Notes under the pieces: generated by a model
Told to the model about the DNA's origin: nothing
The model's database searches: none
The model's input: only the letters and a program-made list of their open reading frames with translations
Part shown: positions 1 through 11,257 of the stretch, piece after piece
Layout: each line of letters starts with the position of its first letter
How positions within the stretch are numbered: position 1 is the stretch's first letter
Origin: Rostratula benghalensis
Taxonomy: Eukaryota > Chordata > Aves > Charadriiformes > Rostratulidae
NCBI GenBank assembly: GCA_013399305.1
Contig: VXAI01000193.1
Coordinates: 62,001-126,000 of the forward strand
Length of the DNA stretch: 64,000 nucleotides
Direction: 5' to 3'
Translations under genes and position numbers: made by a program

Positions 1-1889
1 TATTATTGCTACTATAGAGAGCTGAGCTGTTGTAAAGGACACAGTGTGCCTGAGAACAGCTTGTGACCCACACTACACCCCAAACCAGCCATGGTCCCAA
101 AACAGGGTCCGATCAGTCATTTTTACAGTGGGCAAAGAGATAAAAAATCTGACTTAAGTTACTTCAGAATTTCTTAAAATACAGTCATCTTAATTGCTGA
201 AGCAATAGTACCTTTGTGCGTCCAATAATAATGCCTGAGGCTGGAGGAATGAAAGCTAAAGTGACATATGGTGACAAGGAGTAGTAACAGATACTCTGAG
301 GTTATAATTCATATTCCAGTTGTTTGAAAAGGAAAATCAGGGCACGTTCTGTATATGGCAGACCATAAAGTCTGAAATACATGAGGAATGACACCTTTCA
401 GCACTTTGATTTTGCGTGCTGGCAGAGCTAAACTTTCCTTTTCCTCTGGAAAGCCGCATGTTGTGTGAAGCATGAGTATTGCTTTGATGAGTCAGGTTAT
501 GTCTGACCCCCCCACCCTGGGCAGGTGACCAGTCCCCAGAGAGGTGCCCAATTCTCCCATGGACCATCCAGGCCTCCCTGAGTCCCCTAGGGTGAATTAG
601 TCTTCCTAAAAAATGGGCTTTATTTGCAGACTTTTACCTGGTCGGCGCGGTACAGATACCTAACACACGTGTATGTGCCCACACCCCCCCCGCATGCACT
701 TCATGTGCAAACGTGGCATTTTGGAATGTGGAAAAGTTTTAATCGTCCATGCCCTTTTGTTATTTCTTGATGATTTCATGAGTGTTACTCCCATGTTTGA
801 TTCTGGCAGAGCTGTCTACTTCCCAGCCTACTCAGACGCCTTATTTCACAGAAGGGTACATGAAATAATCTGTAAGCGTTGTTCATCTCAAAAATGGTAA
901 CTTGAGGACAGTGAATTCTCAATTTCCAAAGGCAGATAGAGGAAAAAATACCAATGGGTAAGAGTAGTGCTTGCACAGACTTTTCCAGTTCTTGTGCCCC
1001 AAGCTCTAAGGAATGGTTCTGATTATGAGAGTGATCTTGAAAGAGGAAGAGTCCATGGGCAACAAAATCCTAGATTCAGTGACTTTAATGGGAGTTTTCT
1101 GCCTTGGTAAGAGTAGTGACAAAATTTCCATTGACCTCAGTTGTGCAGAGGTTTTATCCATGCTGTGGAACCCTGCAGCCCAGGGGAGAAGGGATTCTCC
1201 ACACCCTGAAGAAAGGTTTACAAGGAAATATATTTTATATCTAATTCTAAGAAGTCCAGTTAGGGGGAGTCCATGGAGGTCAGTAGCTACTCTCCTGCAG
1301 TGAGCACCTTGTGCAAAACCCATCCTGCTGAAGCAAGTCTTTATTTTCTTCTAAGAGACAGGCATATACAGTTAGTTTATTCTAAGGGTTCATAAGGAAC
1401 AATGTTTTCTGATATTTAATCTGAATAGATCTCACTCTTTGAGAAAGTTTCTTGGGCTGCTTGGTTCTTCTTCTGGTCATAGCTGTTTCCTCCTGCGGCA
1501 ACTTAACAAATATTTTCTCTGCACAGAGTTTTGTATTGCTAAAATATCTGTAGATGGCCATTTCCATTACTTGTCATTATGTTATCACAGCTTAAAAGCA
1601 CTGTAATATTCAATTTAGTAGCAGTCACCCCTCTAGGGTTCAGTGGAGAAAATTGTGTAATCAGTAAGTTAGTGGTTTTTACCTGTTTTAATGTTTTTCT
1701 TGGTTTTGCATACTCTGCTTACAAGTTTTTGCCTTTATTAGTGTTCCATGGTATAAGGGAGGTATGGCTGCTTTCTGTCAAATTTGTATTTGTCATTTTC
1801 TAAATCACTGTTTTCCTTCAAATTCTAGTTAGTGGCAACATTGGAAGATATTTCCTCTAAAGTGCTGTTACTGCTTACATTTCCAAGGG

Positions 1890-1906
1890 AAAAAAAAAAA
1901 AAAAAA
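1890..1906. repeat. A17 homopolymer
   Basis: Uninterrupted run of 17 A. No retroposon body could be recognised immediately upstream, so it is listed only as a simple repeat. Confidence 0.9.
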
Positions 1907-2723
1907 GAAGTCAACTGTTTGTTTAACATCCTGGGGATGTTTCATGCATAGATTCGCCACCTGCAGATTTTCAGAAGAAAGGCTTTGTTTTGCAAACGTG
2001 ATCCTAAAGCTGAGGTAACACCAGGGCACTTTTGGGGGATATTGTTTAGAGGGAGTTTCTACTCCCTTGCTGTGAACTTTTCACATCTGTTAGGCAGCAT
2101 TCACACCGAGGAGCAGGGACATAAAAAATTCATTTCATACCATAAACCACCAGTAGCCGTATGCTCAGCGTTTCCTATGCCAGAGCCACAAGGGATGTAA
2201 ATTGTTACTGACTCTGGCCGTTCAGTTTGTGCTGCTGAGACTCATTCAGCTCTGGAAGTCCTCCATCTACTCCTAGATGTGGGCAGGTGTCAGGAGAGTT
2301 TTCTTGCACGTTCTAAAAAGGAAAGGAAGTATTAGAACAAACATACATGCATTATTTCTGTGAATAAGCTGGAACTGTTCCTACCTGAACACTGTGTGAT
2401 TTTTTTTCATTGGATCTGAATGTTCTCAATAAATATGTAATTTTCCCTTTCCTGTATGGAATTTTATTTGTTAATCTTTTTGTAGAATAGTTTACTTCCT
2501 ACCTACTCTCTGAAGTCTGTGCATACTTTCTTTCCCTTTAGGAATTTTCAGTTACTCCCGATGATATCATTGTATTTTCCCTCGAAGCGATGTGTTCATA
2601 AGAGGGTAACGGGGAGAGAGGCTGTTCGGTTTGTGATTGATTAGTGGATGCACAGTCTCAATTCCCTCGGAAAGTGGGTGTGTGATTGTTTGAGTCTGTT
2701 TCTTTGGAGAGAGACCGTTTCAG

Positions 2724-3120
2724 GGAATCGTAGTTAGAGCTGCAAACAATCCATTAGTCACTCATCCAAGCCCTGCCAGCGTAATCCTGTTCCCTGCAGT
2801 ACATTATTGAGTGTTTTGGCCAATATCAGTTTGAGTGACTCAAGCTACGAGGCTTCCACCACTTCCTCTGAGAAACTATTTCATGGTCTGACAGAGCTCA
2901 CTGTTAGGAAATATTTCCTGGTACCCAGCCTAAACTTTTTAACACCCAGATTGATCTCATTACTGTTAGGTATACTTTTTTTTTTTTTCCCCTTCTTCCA
3001 ATCCTGTCTTAAATCTTTTTCCTTCTTTGGCATTCACACTCTTGAGTGAATAGTAGATGGTATCATATCTCCTCTCAAGTCAAGCAAATGCATAATTAGT
3101 TCTTCTAGTCCCTCTCTCCA
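2724..3120 (-). mobile_element. Ancient CR1/L3-like LINE remnant
   Basis: On the + strand this reads as the complement of an old CR1/L3-type 3' region. Landmarks in the right order are a GTAGTTAGAG start, CCCTGCCAG, TCCCTGCAGTACATT, the CTTCCACCACTTCCTCTGAG block near 2851-2872, CTCACTGTTAGGAAATATTTCC and GCCTAAACTTTTT. It is far more diverged than the other CR1 copies here and has a T-rich insertion near 2970. The family assignment rests on remembered consensus wording. The exact subfamily and the right-hand border are uncertain. Confidence 0.65.
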
Positions 3121-3629
3121 AATAGGCCATCTGTTTGGTGGAAAACAGGGCTGAGTATGGGAAGATGTTTTTTCTACTCAGTGCTTGTTTCAAACAAATA
3201 ATATGAAAAAGTGCATTAGGAGTTCATGTGATTATGTAGCTCCAGGGAGCCCCAACTTTTAGACAAAATGATTTTCAGAAATTATGTAAAAGATGGTAGC
3301 TTTTCCAGGCAGCCATTTAAAACAGTAATACCTTTTTCTAGCACGACATACAGCTCTAGAACTACTAGTCTGTCACTTTTCATGGCTTCAGGGGATGTTT
3401 GGTAATGTTGCTTCATCTATTTATCAAGCAAATTATATGTAGCTACAGCCTGGAGAGGGGAGAGCAATGGCAGCAGAATTGCAAGCAGATCCAGGGGCCA
3501 TTTGAAGATCTGTCATTCACAGCTTTACAGTATTTGGGTCATATAAGGAATGTTGAGGAAGGGAATATAATTTAATCCATCCAACCATTACATATCTCTG
3601 GATTTCTTTCTAGTAGCCAACATCTTGTG

Positions 3630-3811
3630 TTTCCTTCCTTCCTTCCTTCCTTCCTTCCTTCCTTCCTTCCTTCCTTCCTTCCTTCCTTCCTTCCTTCCTT
3701 CCTTCCTTCCTTCCTTCCTNTCCTTCCTTCCTTCCTTCCTTCCTTCCTTCCTTCCTTCCTTCCTTCCTTCCTTCCTTCCTTCCTTCCTTCCTTCCTTCCT
3801 TCCTTCCTTCC
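3630..3811. repeat. (CCTT)n tetranucleotide array with one-base gap
   Basis: About 45 almost perfect CCTT units, pyrimidine-only on the + strand, interrupted by a single N at 3720. A CT-rich flank continues to about 3850. The N marks an assembly uncertainty, so copy number is not reliable. As a homopurine-homopyrimidine mirror repeat it has the composition required for intramolecular triplex (H-DNA). Long Ser-Phe-Leu-Pro or Lys-Glu-Gly-Arg reading frames across it are artefacts of the repeat, not genes. Confidence 0.98.
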
Positions 3812-5111
3812 CACCTCCTGCCCCTTCCTCCTTCTCTTGCCCTGCTGCACTCCTTTCCCTACCATATACCAGGTCATTTTCCCCCGGCCCAAGGTGGTTT
3901 TTTACGTTACTTATTATTGCCTAAATTCTGCAGAGAGATGTGCACATGATAAATTCTATTTGGCAAAATCTGGGTGCTTTCTTATCTATTTCTTATCTAT
4001 TCTTATTTCCTATGGGTAGTCTGCTGCTTAGTCAAGAGACTCCAAGTCAGGGGGATACTTAGATTTACAGATAAGACCTCTAAACCAGTACTCTGTGCTT
4101 GCTTTGAAAAAACACATAGTGCGTATTTTAAGCATATGTTTATGGGTCTTTGATGAATCACTGTGCAATTTGGGAACCAAGCCCATGTTTTGTTAATTTT
4201 TTACCTGCGATTACTTGATGCGTGTGGGTTTGTGACCCGGGCTTTGTAAACAAGCTGCGTGCACTTCCTCTGAACTGCACCAGAAAGGATGCTCAGGTCC
4301 TCAGGCAAGAGCATTCCTCAGCTAACTTACTGCAATTTTACTCAGCTAATTAAGGAGGAGCAATGCAATGATCAAACTAAGATGAGGTCAAGTTTAAATC
4401 ACATTGGTGAGTTCAGGTCATGAAGCTACCAATTGAATAGAGCAGATAACCTTACGATACTGCACACAAATATGTAGATGCAAAAAGGGAAAAGGCAGGT
4501 AAATGACAGTCTTACCATCACAAAAAGAAAGCCTCAATAATTCCTGCAGCGCACTTATCCTGTCATTTGCTATCTGAGATGAACTAGTGATGGATTTGCT
4601 GAAACCCAGGCTGTGGGCTGCATCTCAGCAAGTCTCCAGACACCTTCTTTGCCTCTGGGTAGAGTGTCTGGGGCTGGTGGGGTCTCCTCCTGGCGCAAGA
4701 GAAAGAAATGGTTGTCTTTTTTCTTTCGTTTCTTTTTAAGGAGAGCATTCCTCACTTTTTCCATCTGAGGGGCGAATGCTATGGCTTTGGGCTGTGTTGT
4801 GTGAAGCAGGAAGGGGTGACTGCAGTTCAGTCCCTGGCGGGTGGCACATGTTTGAGGTGAGGGTGGGAAGGCCTTCCATTTCCATCAATTCTCCCCACAC
4901 ATGAGGAGCAAGGTGTGTACAGGGCTTTCAGTGCAGAAGCACAAGTGGCTTTTATGTGAACAAACTCTACCTGTATCTAAGGGGTTGATGTTTTCCCGCT
5001 CCCCGTTGTCAATTCCATGGCAATATTCCTTATGCACACCTGTGTCCAACCTGCTCTCAGCCAAAGGTCTGGTCTTCTCTGTGTTAAAGAGTGTGTTCCT
5101 TTTCCATGCAG

Positions 5112-5267
5112 GTTATCCAGGCTGTCTTCTTTGGGATCTGTGTCTTGACTGATCTGTCCAGTCTTCTCACTAAAGGAAATGACAGTCAAGAGCAAGAGAG
5201 GCAGATGAAAAAACTGATTGCTCTCCGTGACTGGGTGATGGCAGTTCTAGCTTTCCCTGTTGGAGTG
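5112..5267 (+). CDS. AIG1: AIG1 exon 2 (androgen-induced gene 1, partial CDS)
   Basis: This 156-bp, 52-codon phase-0 exon starts with [10 protein letters not shown] and ends with AVLAFPVGV, matching residues 48-99 of the AIG1 family (human numbering). AIG1 is a multi-pass membrane protein of the AIG1/ADTRP family that hydrolyses fatty-acid esters of hydroxy fatty acids with a threonine-based active site. Seen here are a hydrophobic segment (exon residues 1-19), a charged loop ([15 protein letters not shown], about residues 21-35), and the start of another membrane segment (about residues 40-52). The acceptor is TTTTCCATGCAG and the donor is GTG/GTAAGT. The catalytic Thr43 lies upstream in exon 1, outside the window. 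Wording of the motif fits AIG1 better than its paralogue ADTRP. There is no frameshift or stop. Confidence 0.95.
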
Positions 5268-5416
5268 GTAAGTATGCTGTTAATCTATTTCCTGGGGTTT
5301 TTTCTGGCTTTCCCACCTTTATGCAAAAGACTATGTGGAAAAGGAAAAATGGTAGAGATTATTCTACCACTTTTTTGTTTTTCAGTAACTGGTGCCGCTA
5401 AAATTATTTGTGGTTC

Positions 5417-5422
5417 AATAAA
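5417..5422 (+). promoter_or_regulatory. Candidate intronic polyadenylation signal AATAAA
   Basis: Canonical AATAAA hexamer 150 bp after the exon 2 donor, inside a reading frame that continues from exon 2 to the stop at 5448-5450. GT-rich sequence follows around 5475-5530, as expected of a downstream element. The hexamer is common by chance in AT-rich introns, so use of this site is unproven. Confidence 0.25.
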
Positions 5423-8400
5423 AAAAAAGTACTTTACAATAGAAAATTAATTGTACAAATAATTTCAAATATGAATTTGTGACATCTTGAGAGTCAATTT
5501 GGACTTTTTCTGTGCCATGTGTTGTCAAGAGTAGTGATTGTGACTTGTTTCACACCGTAATGAACCTGAACAGAGTTTGGCCTCCAGTCTTTTTTATGAT
5601 ACGCAGGAAGGGAAGCAAAAGTCCAGGTTGCTCCTTGTTAATCCCATGGGGGATTCAGAGCTGACAGAAGAAATGGAGTGGGAAAAAAAAATGAGTTTGT
5701 CAATAATGTAAGAAAGCATGCAGAAGGTATGGAAAATTGTGGGGTTTACATGTCTTTTTCCAAAGAAAACTATTCTTTGGATCAGGTCCTGCTCCACTGG
5801 GACATTGCACATCGCTTTCACTGGCAAAAGGTGCTGAGAGTGTCTTTACATGTCTCATACCACACACTGAAGGCAGTTGAAAATCCAGAATTTCTTGGGT
5901 TTTTACATGGAAATGTGTCAGTCTAGTTCTAAGTTTAGGTAATGTTAAAGTGTGTGAACCTTTCATTAAAGTGGTGCTTTTATTATAGTTCAGGATCAAC
6001 CTTTAATTCTAATTTTTTATTTCAGAATACAGTAGTTTGAACTCCCTAGAAGCAAATATTTTTCAGACTACCAGAAAACTGTATGATGTCTCTGAAGTTG
6101 TACTGTTTCACAAAAAGTTGATTACTTACCGTCAACAGCAGATAGCATAGGAATGTATCATTTATAATTTAATATATTCAGAGATGCTTCATTAAAATGG
6201 GATTTCACAACACGTGAAGAAAGACAGAATACTTTTGCAAAGTAAGAAAATGCAAAGCATATGTGAAACACTGTGCAGGTATTTCTTTCATAAAATCATT
6301 CCAGCTGGTAGCCTTCCCTTACTGGTACTTGCTGGCCTCTTGCGAGCTGCCACAATTTATGTTGGGGTAACAGATTGCATTTCTCCAGCCACAGTCGAAG
6401 AAACTGAATCAACTAATACAGTTTTTAAAAAACCTATGCATAAACAGGCTTGCAAAGCATGTATTTTATGGGTGCAGAGATTTATGTTACATTTGTATTC
6501 TAAGGGAGATTGGGAATTAGAAGTTGTTGTATTTGTGATTAGCAACAGATGCTTGTCCTACTGTGTTGATAGTAGGAGTGATGAAGAACAACAGCACATT
6601 ATTTGTCTTCATTTACAGACTTTAAATTCCTTTTTCAACGTAGAACTGTAAGCCTTTACATACATCAGAGTATGTTTGGTTCTCTCATGCCGTTCAGGAT
6701 TCAGGGATTCCCCTCCTCCCTGTTGTTTTAGCTCTGTACTGGTGTCTGTGTGCTCTTCCACCCCAGCGGTGTTCCTGACCTTGTAACTTTTCAAAATCAT
6801 GGAGAATTCCAGCTTCGCTTCACCTTGGCAGTTCTGCACGCTTCTTTCAGGCGTTGTTTCTCTTGTCACCGGTGAGTGAGGAATCCCAGTTAGCCACTGC
6901 CTGCACTGGAAGTGCTGTGGCAGCATTTACAAGTTAGCAGTTTCCCAGAGCCATGTTGTATGCCTGCTTTCCCAAGGGTTTCATTCAGAAACAACTTCTC
7001 TCTTAAAAATAAAAATAAATCCATAAAATAGTAAGGAATGCTCATCCTCATTGGACAGATTCTCTCCATTTCCAAAGGTGACCTTTCTGCGGTGAGGAGG
7101 AAAGATTGATTACCACATATTATTTCTCTTTACTTCTTACAAAGAAAGCCTAAAAAGGTTGTTTTCATTGTTGTTTCCTTCTCCTTGCTACTGGGAGACA
7201 AACAGCAGCACTTCACAACTTAGCACTGGTCTCAGCTCCTTCCTGAAACCTCATCTTTTCCAGCAGTGCCCACCACACCACAGCCACCACTTGCCAAAGC
7301 CTTGGCCAGTGCCTGAGGGACTGCCAGCCACTGGGGGCTCTTCTTTGGTAGGATTAAGGGTAAGAAAAGTTCAGGGCTCAAAAATAGCAAGTGTCTAACA
7401 ATGACTTTTTTTTCTCTAAAGACGTATTTATATGTAAGAAAATACCCGGTGAAATTGTGGTATGCTGGAGGTGCTTGTTAGAAGGAAGCTATTAAACACC
7501 AGAGTGTCTGCAGAAAAACAGTTCCTTGTTTCCCATATGCTCTCAACAGCTTCCTCGTCCAAAAAAACCCCACCAAAAATAAAAAACCAAGAACAAAAGA
7601 AGTTCAAATGCAGACTTCTGAGACTCACCCACCTACCTCTCCATGGAGCATCTCAGCGGTTTCCAGTAGTGATACAAGGGAACCTTCACACATAAAAATT
7701 GGAAGGATGTGAATAAAATCCTTGTTGGGTTTCTAATGTGACAGGAGAGGTCATGATTAAGCACTTGTCAGTTACCTTAACATCTAAATTATTTTTATTG
7801 CTCAGTGTTTTACACAGGGCACGTTTAGGGAATAATGCAAATACATGGGGAACATTTTAAAGCCCAATAACTGTAGTTATTCAAGAGCAATTCAACACAT
7901 TTTTTTCTGTATTTCCTGCTTACTGAAGCCCTTGAGATGACTTGTTCTGAAAAACAAATGAGAAAAGGGGTTTCCATTCCCAAGCCAAACAATGATGTGC
8001 GAAAAAATTGTAACAAAATGAAGTATTTCATTTTTAGTACTTCCTGAAAAAAGTATTACATATAAACCACCTGGGAAGTCTGACCACCAACCTCTTCCCA
8101 CCTTCCAAAGGAGGGGAAAGAACCAGCCCAAGGGCAAAAAAATCTCCTTGGGTGGCTTTGCAACAAATCAAATCTTGCAAAATCTTTGCAGAGAGTCACA
8201 TCTCTCCAGTGCTGTGTTACGCATTGTGTATCTTCCAGGGCTCAGAAAAAAACTGAATTGCCAACCTACCACTTTGTTTTGGAGCATCAAGAAATAAACA
8301 TGAACCTCTTTGAAGGACCTAATGACAAACATTTACCTATTGTTGCTCTTTTTAGTGGGATGTTTTAAGAGAATGAAAACAGAAATCAACACACCCATAT

Positions 8401-8921
8401 TCTATGCAGTGAAGCTTTGTTCCACGAAAAGTCTGTGGGCTAAACTTCCTAGCCTTTCTTAGTTTATTATGAGGCTGGGGTACTATTCAGATACCTAAGA
8501 GATCAGGAAAATGCTTGCATAGACTTTTTAGAAGTTCATTACCAATTCTCATCTGTGCTGGCTGCACTTACTCCCCCTTTACTGGTGTAAAGGCAATTTA
8601 CATTGGGAATAATTTACATTGGTAGAGGAGTGTGAGACATGTTTCTAAGTCAGAGACTACGTCACTGATTTGACTATCCCTTCTTTTGCTCTTCGTTTGG
8701 CATGGATCATGAAGTGGCTGCGTTTCTGTTCTTAATTAGTGTTTTGTGTAAACTGTGTATGGTTGTGTCAATATGTTTCTTCTAATTTGTACCAAACAAT
8801 AGGAAGAAGAGATAAAAGAGACATTTCTGGATGTTTAAGACTGCATTTAATAGGAAGAAAGAAAATGTATATCGTTACATATTGGAAGAGAGATTGCTGC
8901 CTAGAAAATCACAAACTTCAC

Positions 8922-8981
8922 CATTGATATGGTCAAGGGGGAGCAAGGGAGCATTGATATGGTCTAAGTGGGATCAAAAGC
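8922..8981. repeat. Imperfect 30-bp tandem duplication
   Basis: CATTGATATGGTC occurs at 8922 and again at 8952, each followed by a purine-rich stretch with GGG blocks. This suggests a small local duplication with a 30-bp period. No function is suggested. Confidence 0.6.
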
Positions 8982-11237
8982 TACTTCAGCATGTCTTGTT
9001 TCTCTGTAGGGGTACAGTCAAAAGGACATCTGATCACCCTTCTTCTGTACATCGTCAGTAATGCTGATCTGGAATCTTATCCCAAGAGAAGATGTGTAGG
9101 CATTTGCTGTAGTCTCCTACTTACTTCATTATTTGATGAGGCTACAAAATACTTGTATTTCCATAACTGACTCGACCATGCCAAAATTTCTCTGTTCTAG
9201 ATTTTGTCCTTATCTGTGGGAATGTGGGTGGTGGTGGGAACATGAGCAAGCAGTGGTGGGATTGCCTCCTGAACTCTGTTCTCCAAGAGGAGTCATCCCT
9301 AATTTTCAGTTCCTGCTTCTTGTTATTTCTTTCTTTGGCCCTTTTCAAATTCATTTGGTGTGATGCTGTGGTAGCACTAGTTCCCACCTTATACCAGTAC
9401 CATACCAATTTGTGCTTACTGGAGTCTGTCTTTAATAACACTTCACTTCTATATGTCAAGCCTTTAACCCTCGAAGAGGCTCACAAACAATATATTTATA
9501 CACACACTTAACCGCAGATGTCTTGGGATGGAGCCAGAAAGTTTACCTTTAACTGTACTTAGAAGAAATTTTGTCAAGGTCAAAGAGTTGGGATTTTTTT
9601 TCCTTCTGTCCTGAAGACATCAAGGAAATGAGTGAACTGCACTGGGCAGCCCAGCCAAAAACAAAAACACATGGTGCAGGAAAATAAAGTTCCACTGAGT
9701 TAATTCTTCGTTTGCATAACATTTCTTGGTTGGGCTCATGTAAAACAGCAAATGATGCAATTCTTTTCACTGGCTTTCCTCTCTTAGTTTCTCTTTGCTT
9801 CCATTTGTGGTGTTTTGATAAAGGCACTTGTTTTCCCTTTTGAATCACCAACCATTTCCCAACTTGTCCTTTCAAATTTTTCCCTTGGCAGTGCCACATG
9901 CTCCTCTCACAGCCTCTGAAGCTTCAGAGACAGAGGACAAAAAGTCAAGGAATATCTCCTCAAGTGAGAAAACAGAGTTTAGTTTTCAGCCTGATTTTTT
10001 TCCTGCTGCTGTGTGTTTGTTTAGCAACATTTCAGATGCCTGTAACAAGGAAGCTATTCTATATTTTTAAACAATTTCCAAGGTCTGTTTGCAACTTGAG
10101 GTCCCCTTTGGTCCATAATGACCCTGGATGAGAAAAGTAGCAAATGAGGGACTCTTCTGTTCTTTTATGTGTTGCTTAACCTTATGTTTAACCAAATAAT
10201 CACAGTCTTTGGGAAGCTGGCCATCTTAGGAGGATCCTGTGTAAAGAAGTGTAAAAGGAGTTCTTGGTGTCTGTTTTCTTCCTTGAATCCCAGGCCTCAA
10301 GAGGAAGTGGAAGGTTGACAATTGTGCCATTTTGCCTTGGGAACAAAAGAAATTTGGCTCCCTGAAAGCTATCAGCTGCGTGTGAGCAGCCTGCTCAGCC
10401 TGGCGTGTGAGGGTGGTGTGAGGACAGGACTGTCCCCACAGCAGAGAGAATTGTGCCACAAGGAAGGCAGTGTGAGCATCAGTGCAGCAGCCCTGATTGA
10501 GCCTGACACAGGCAGCGTGAAGCAGCAGCTCACTTGTATCATGGTCCAGGACTGCATGGCCATGTGTGATCTTGGCAAAGCCCAGCCCAAATAAAAGTCT
10601 AACTGGTACCACACTGTAAGCGTAGTAGAGGTGATTTAATAGTAGCAGACCAACAGTAGCTCATTAATGGTAGTGAATAAATCCAGAAGCAGCCAAGGTA
10701 GCTAAGTAGCAAGTCCTTGTTGTAATTCTTCTTACCCAAATAGCTCGGGTTTACAGTTCATTTTAGTTCACAGGGCAATAGTTCACTTTTATAGTTCCAT
10801 TTTGTCCAAATGAACTAATTGTAAGGAAAACTAAGGCTTCAGATACTGGAAGGGACCTTCCCCAGGGTGTAGCGTTAGTCTCACGTCGTGTCCTCCTCCG
10901 GGATGGGTTATTTCAGTAACACCTTGGGTTTTGTGCACTTCCTTCACCTTCTGTCTGCCCTGCGCTACTGCTTTGCTAAGCAGCGTTTGCCGTCTGTAGC
11001 TCCAGATGGTTGCAACCAGCAAGGCTGATCCCGTTCCATCCATTGGCTGACTGTGGCTCAGGGACAGATGGCACGTCCCCTTTTTCCTTATCTTTACCTC
11101 CTTGGCAAAGTCTATTGTTTTGTTCTGCTCCACACAAAAATCACAGGTCAAAACGTGCCAGCTTTGTTGTATTCGGCGTAACAGAGTTCAACCTAATCCT
11201 GGCTGATTTTTCTTGCTGTAAGACTTCCTTGGGGGGG

Positions 11238-11257
11238 AAAAAAAAAAAAAAAAAAAA
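11238..11257. repeat. A20 homopolymer
   Basis: Twenty consecutive A preceded by seven G. No retroposon body is recognisable next to it. Confidence 0.9.

Larger units (their letters stand above)
1..5111 (+). other. AIG1: AIG1 intron 1, 3' part
   Basis: Non-coding sequence upstream of AIG1 exon 2. No AIG1 exon 1 coding sequence is visible, so the first exon lies before the window. The stretch contains an A17 run, an old CR1/L3-like remnant, a long (CCTT)n array, and otherwise unremarkable AT-rich sequence. Short open frames here have no recognisable domain or splice context. It ends in a good acceptor: the pyrimidine-rich stretch TGTTCCTTTTCCATGCAG directly before the exon. Confidence 0.85.

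Noticed and set aside
3572..4019. Open frames of 99-130 codons made of Ser-Phe-Leu-Pro or Lys-Glu-Gly-Arg repeats
   Set aside because: They are translations of the (CCTT)n array, open on both strands because no stop can occur in a pure CCTT/GGAA repeat. The same applies at 41335-41777.
9828..10070. Exon-like stretch: pyrimidine tract ending TTGGCAG followed by a Ser/Glu-rich open frame
   Set aside because: No convincing donor, no homology I recognise, and the AIG1 exon order leaves no place for an extra exon between exons 2 and 3.
10322..10612. Overlapping sense and antisense frames of 80-128 codons
   Set aside because: They lie in a locally GC-richer patch with few stops, overlap each other on both strands, and have no recognisable similarity.
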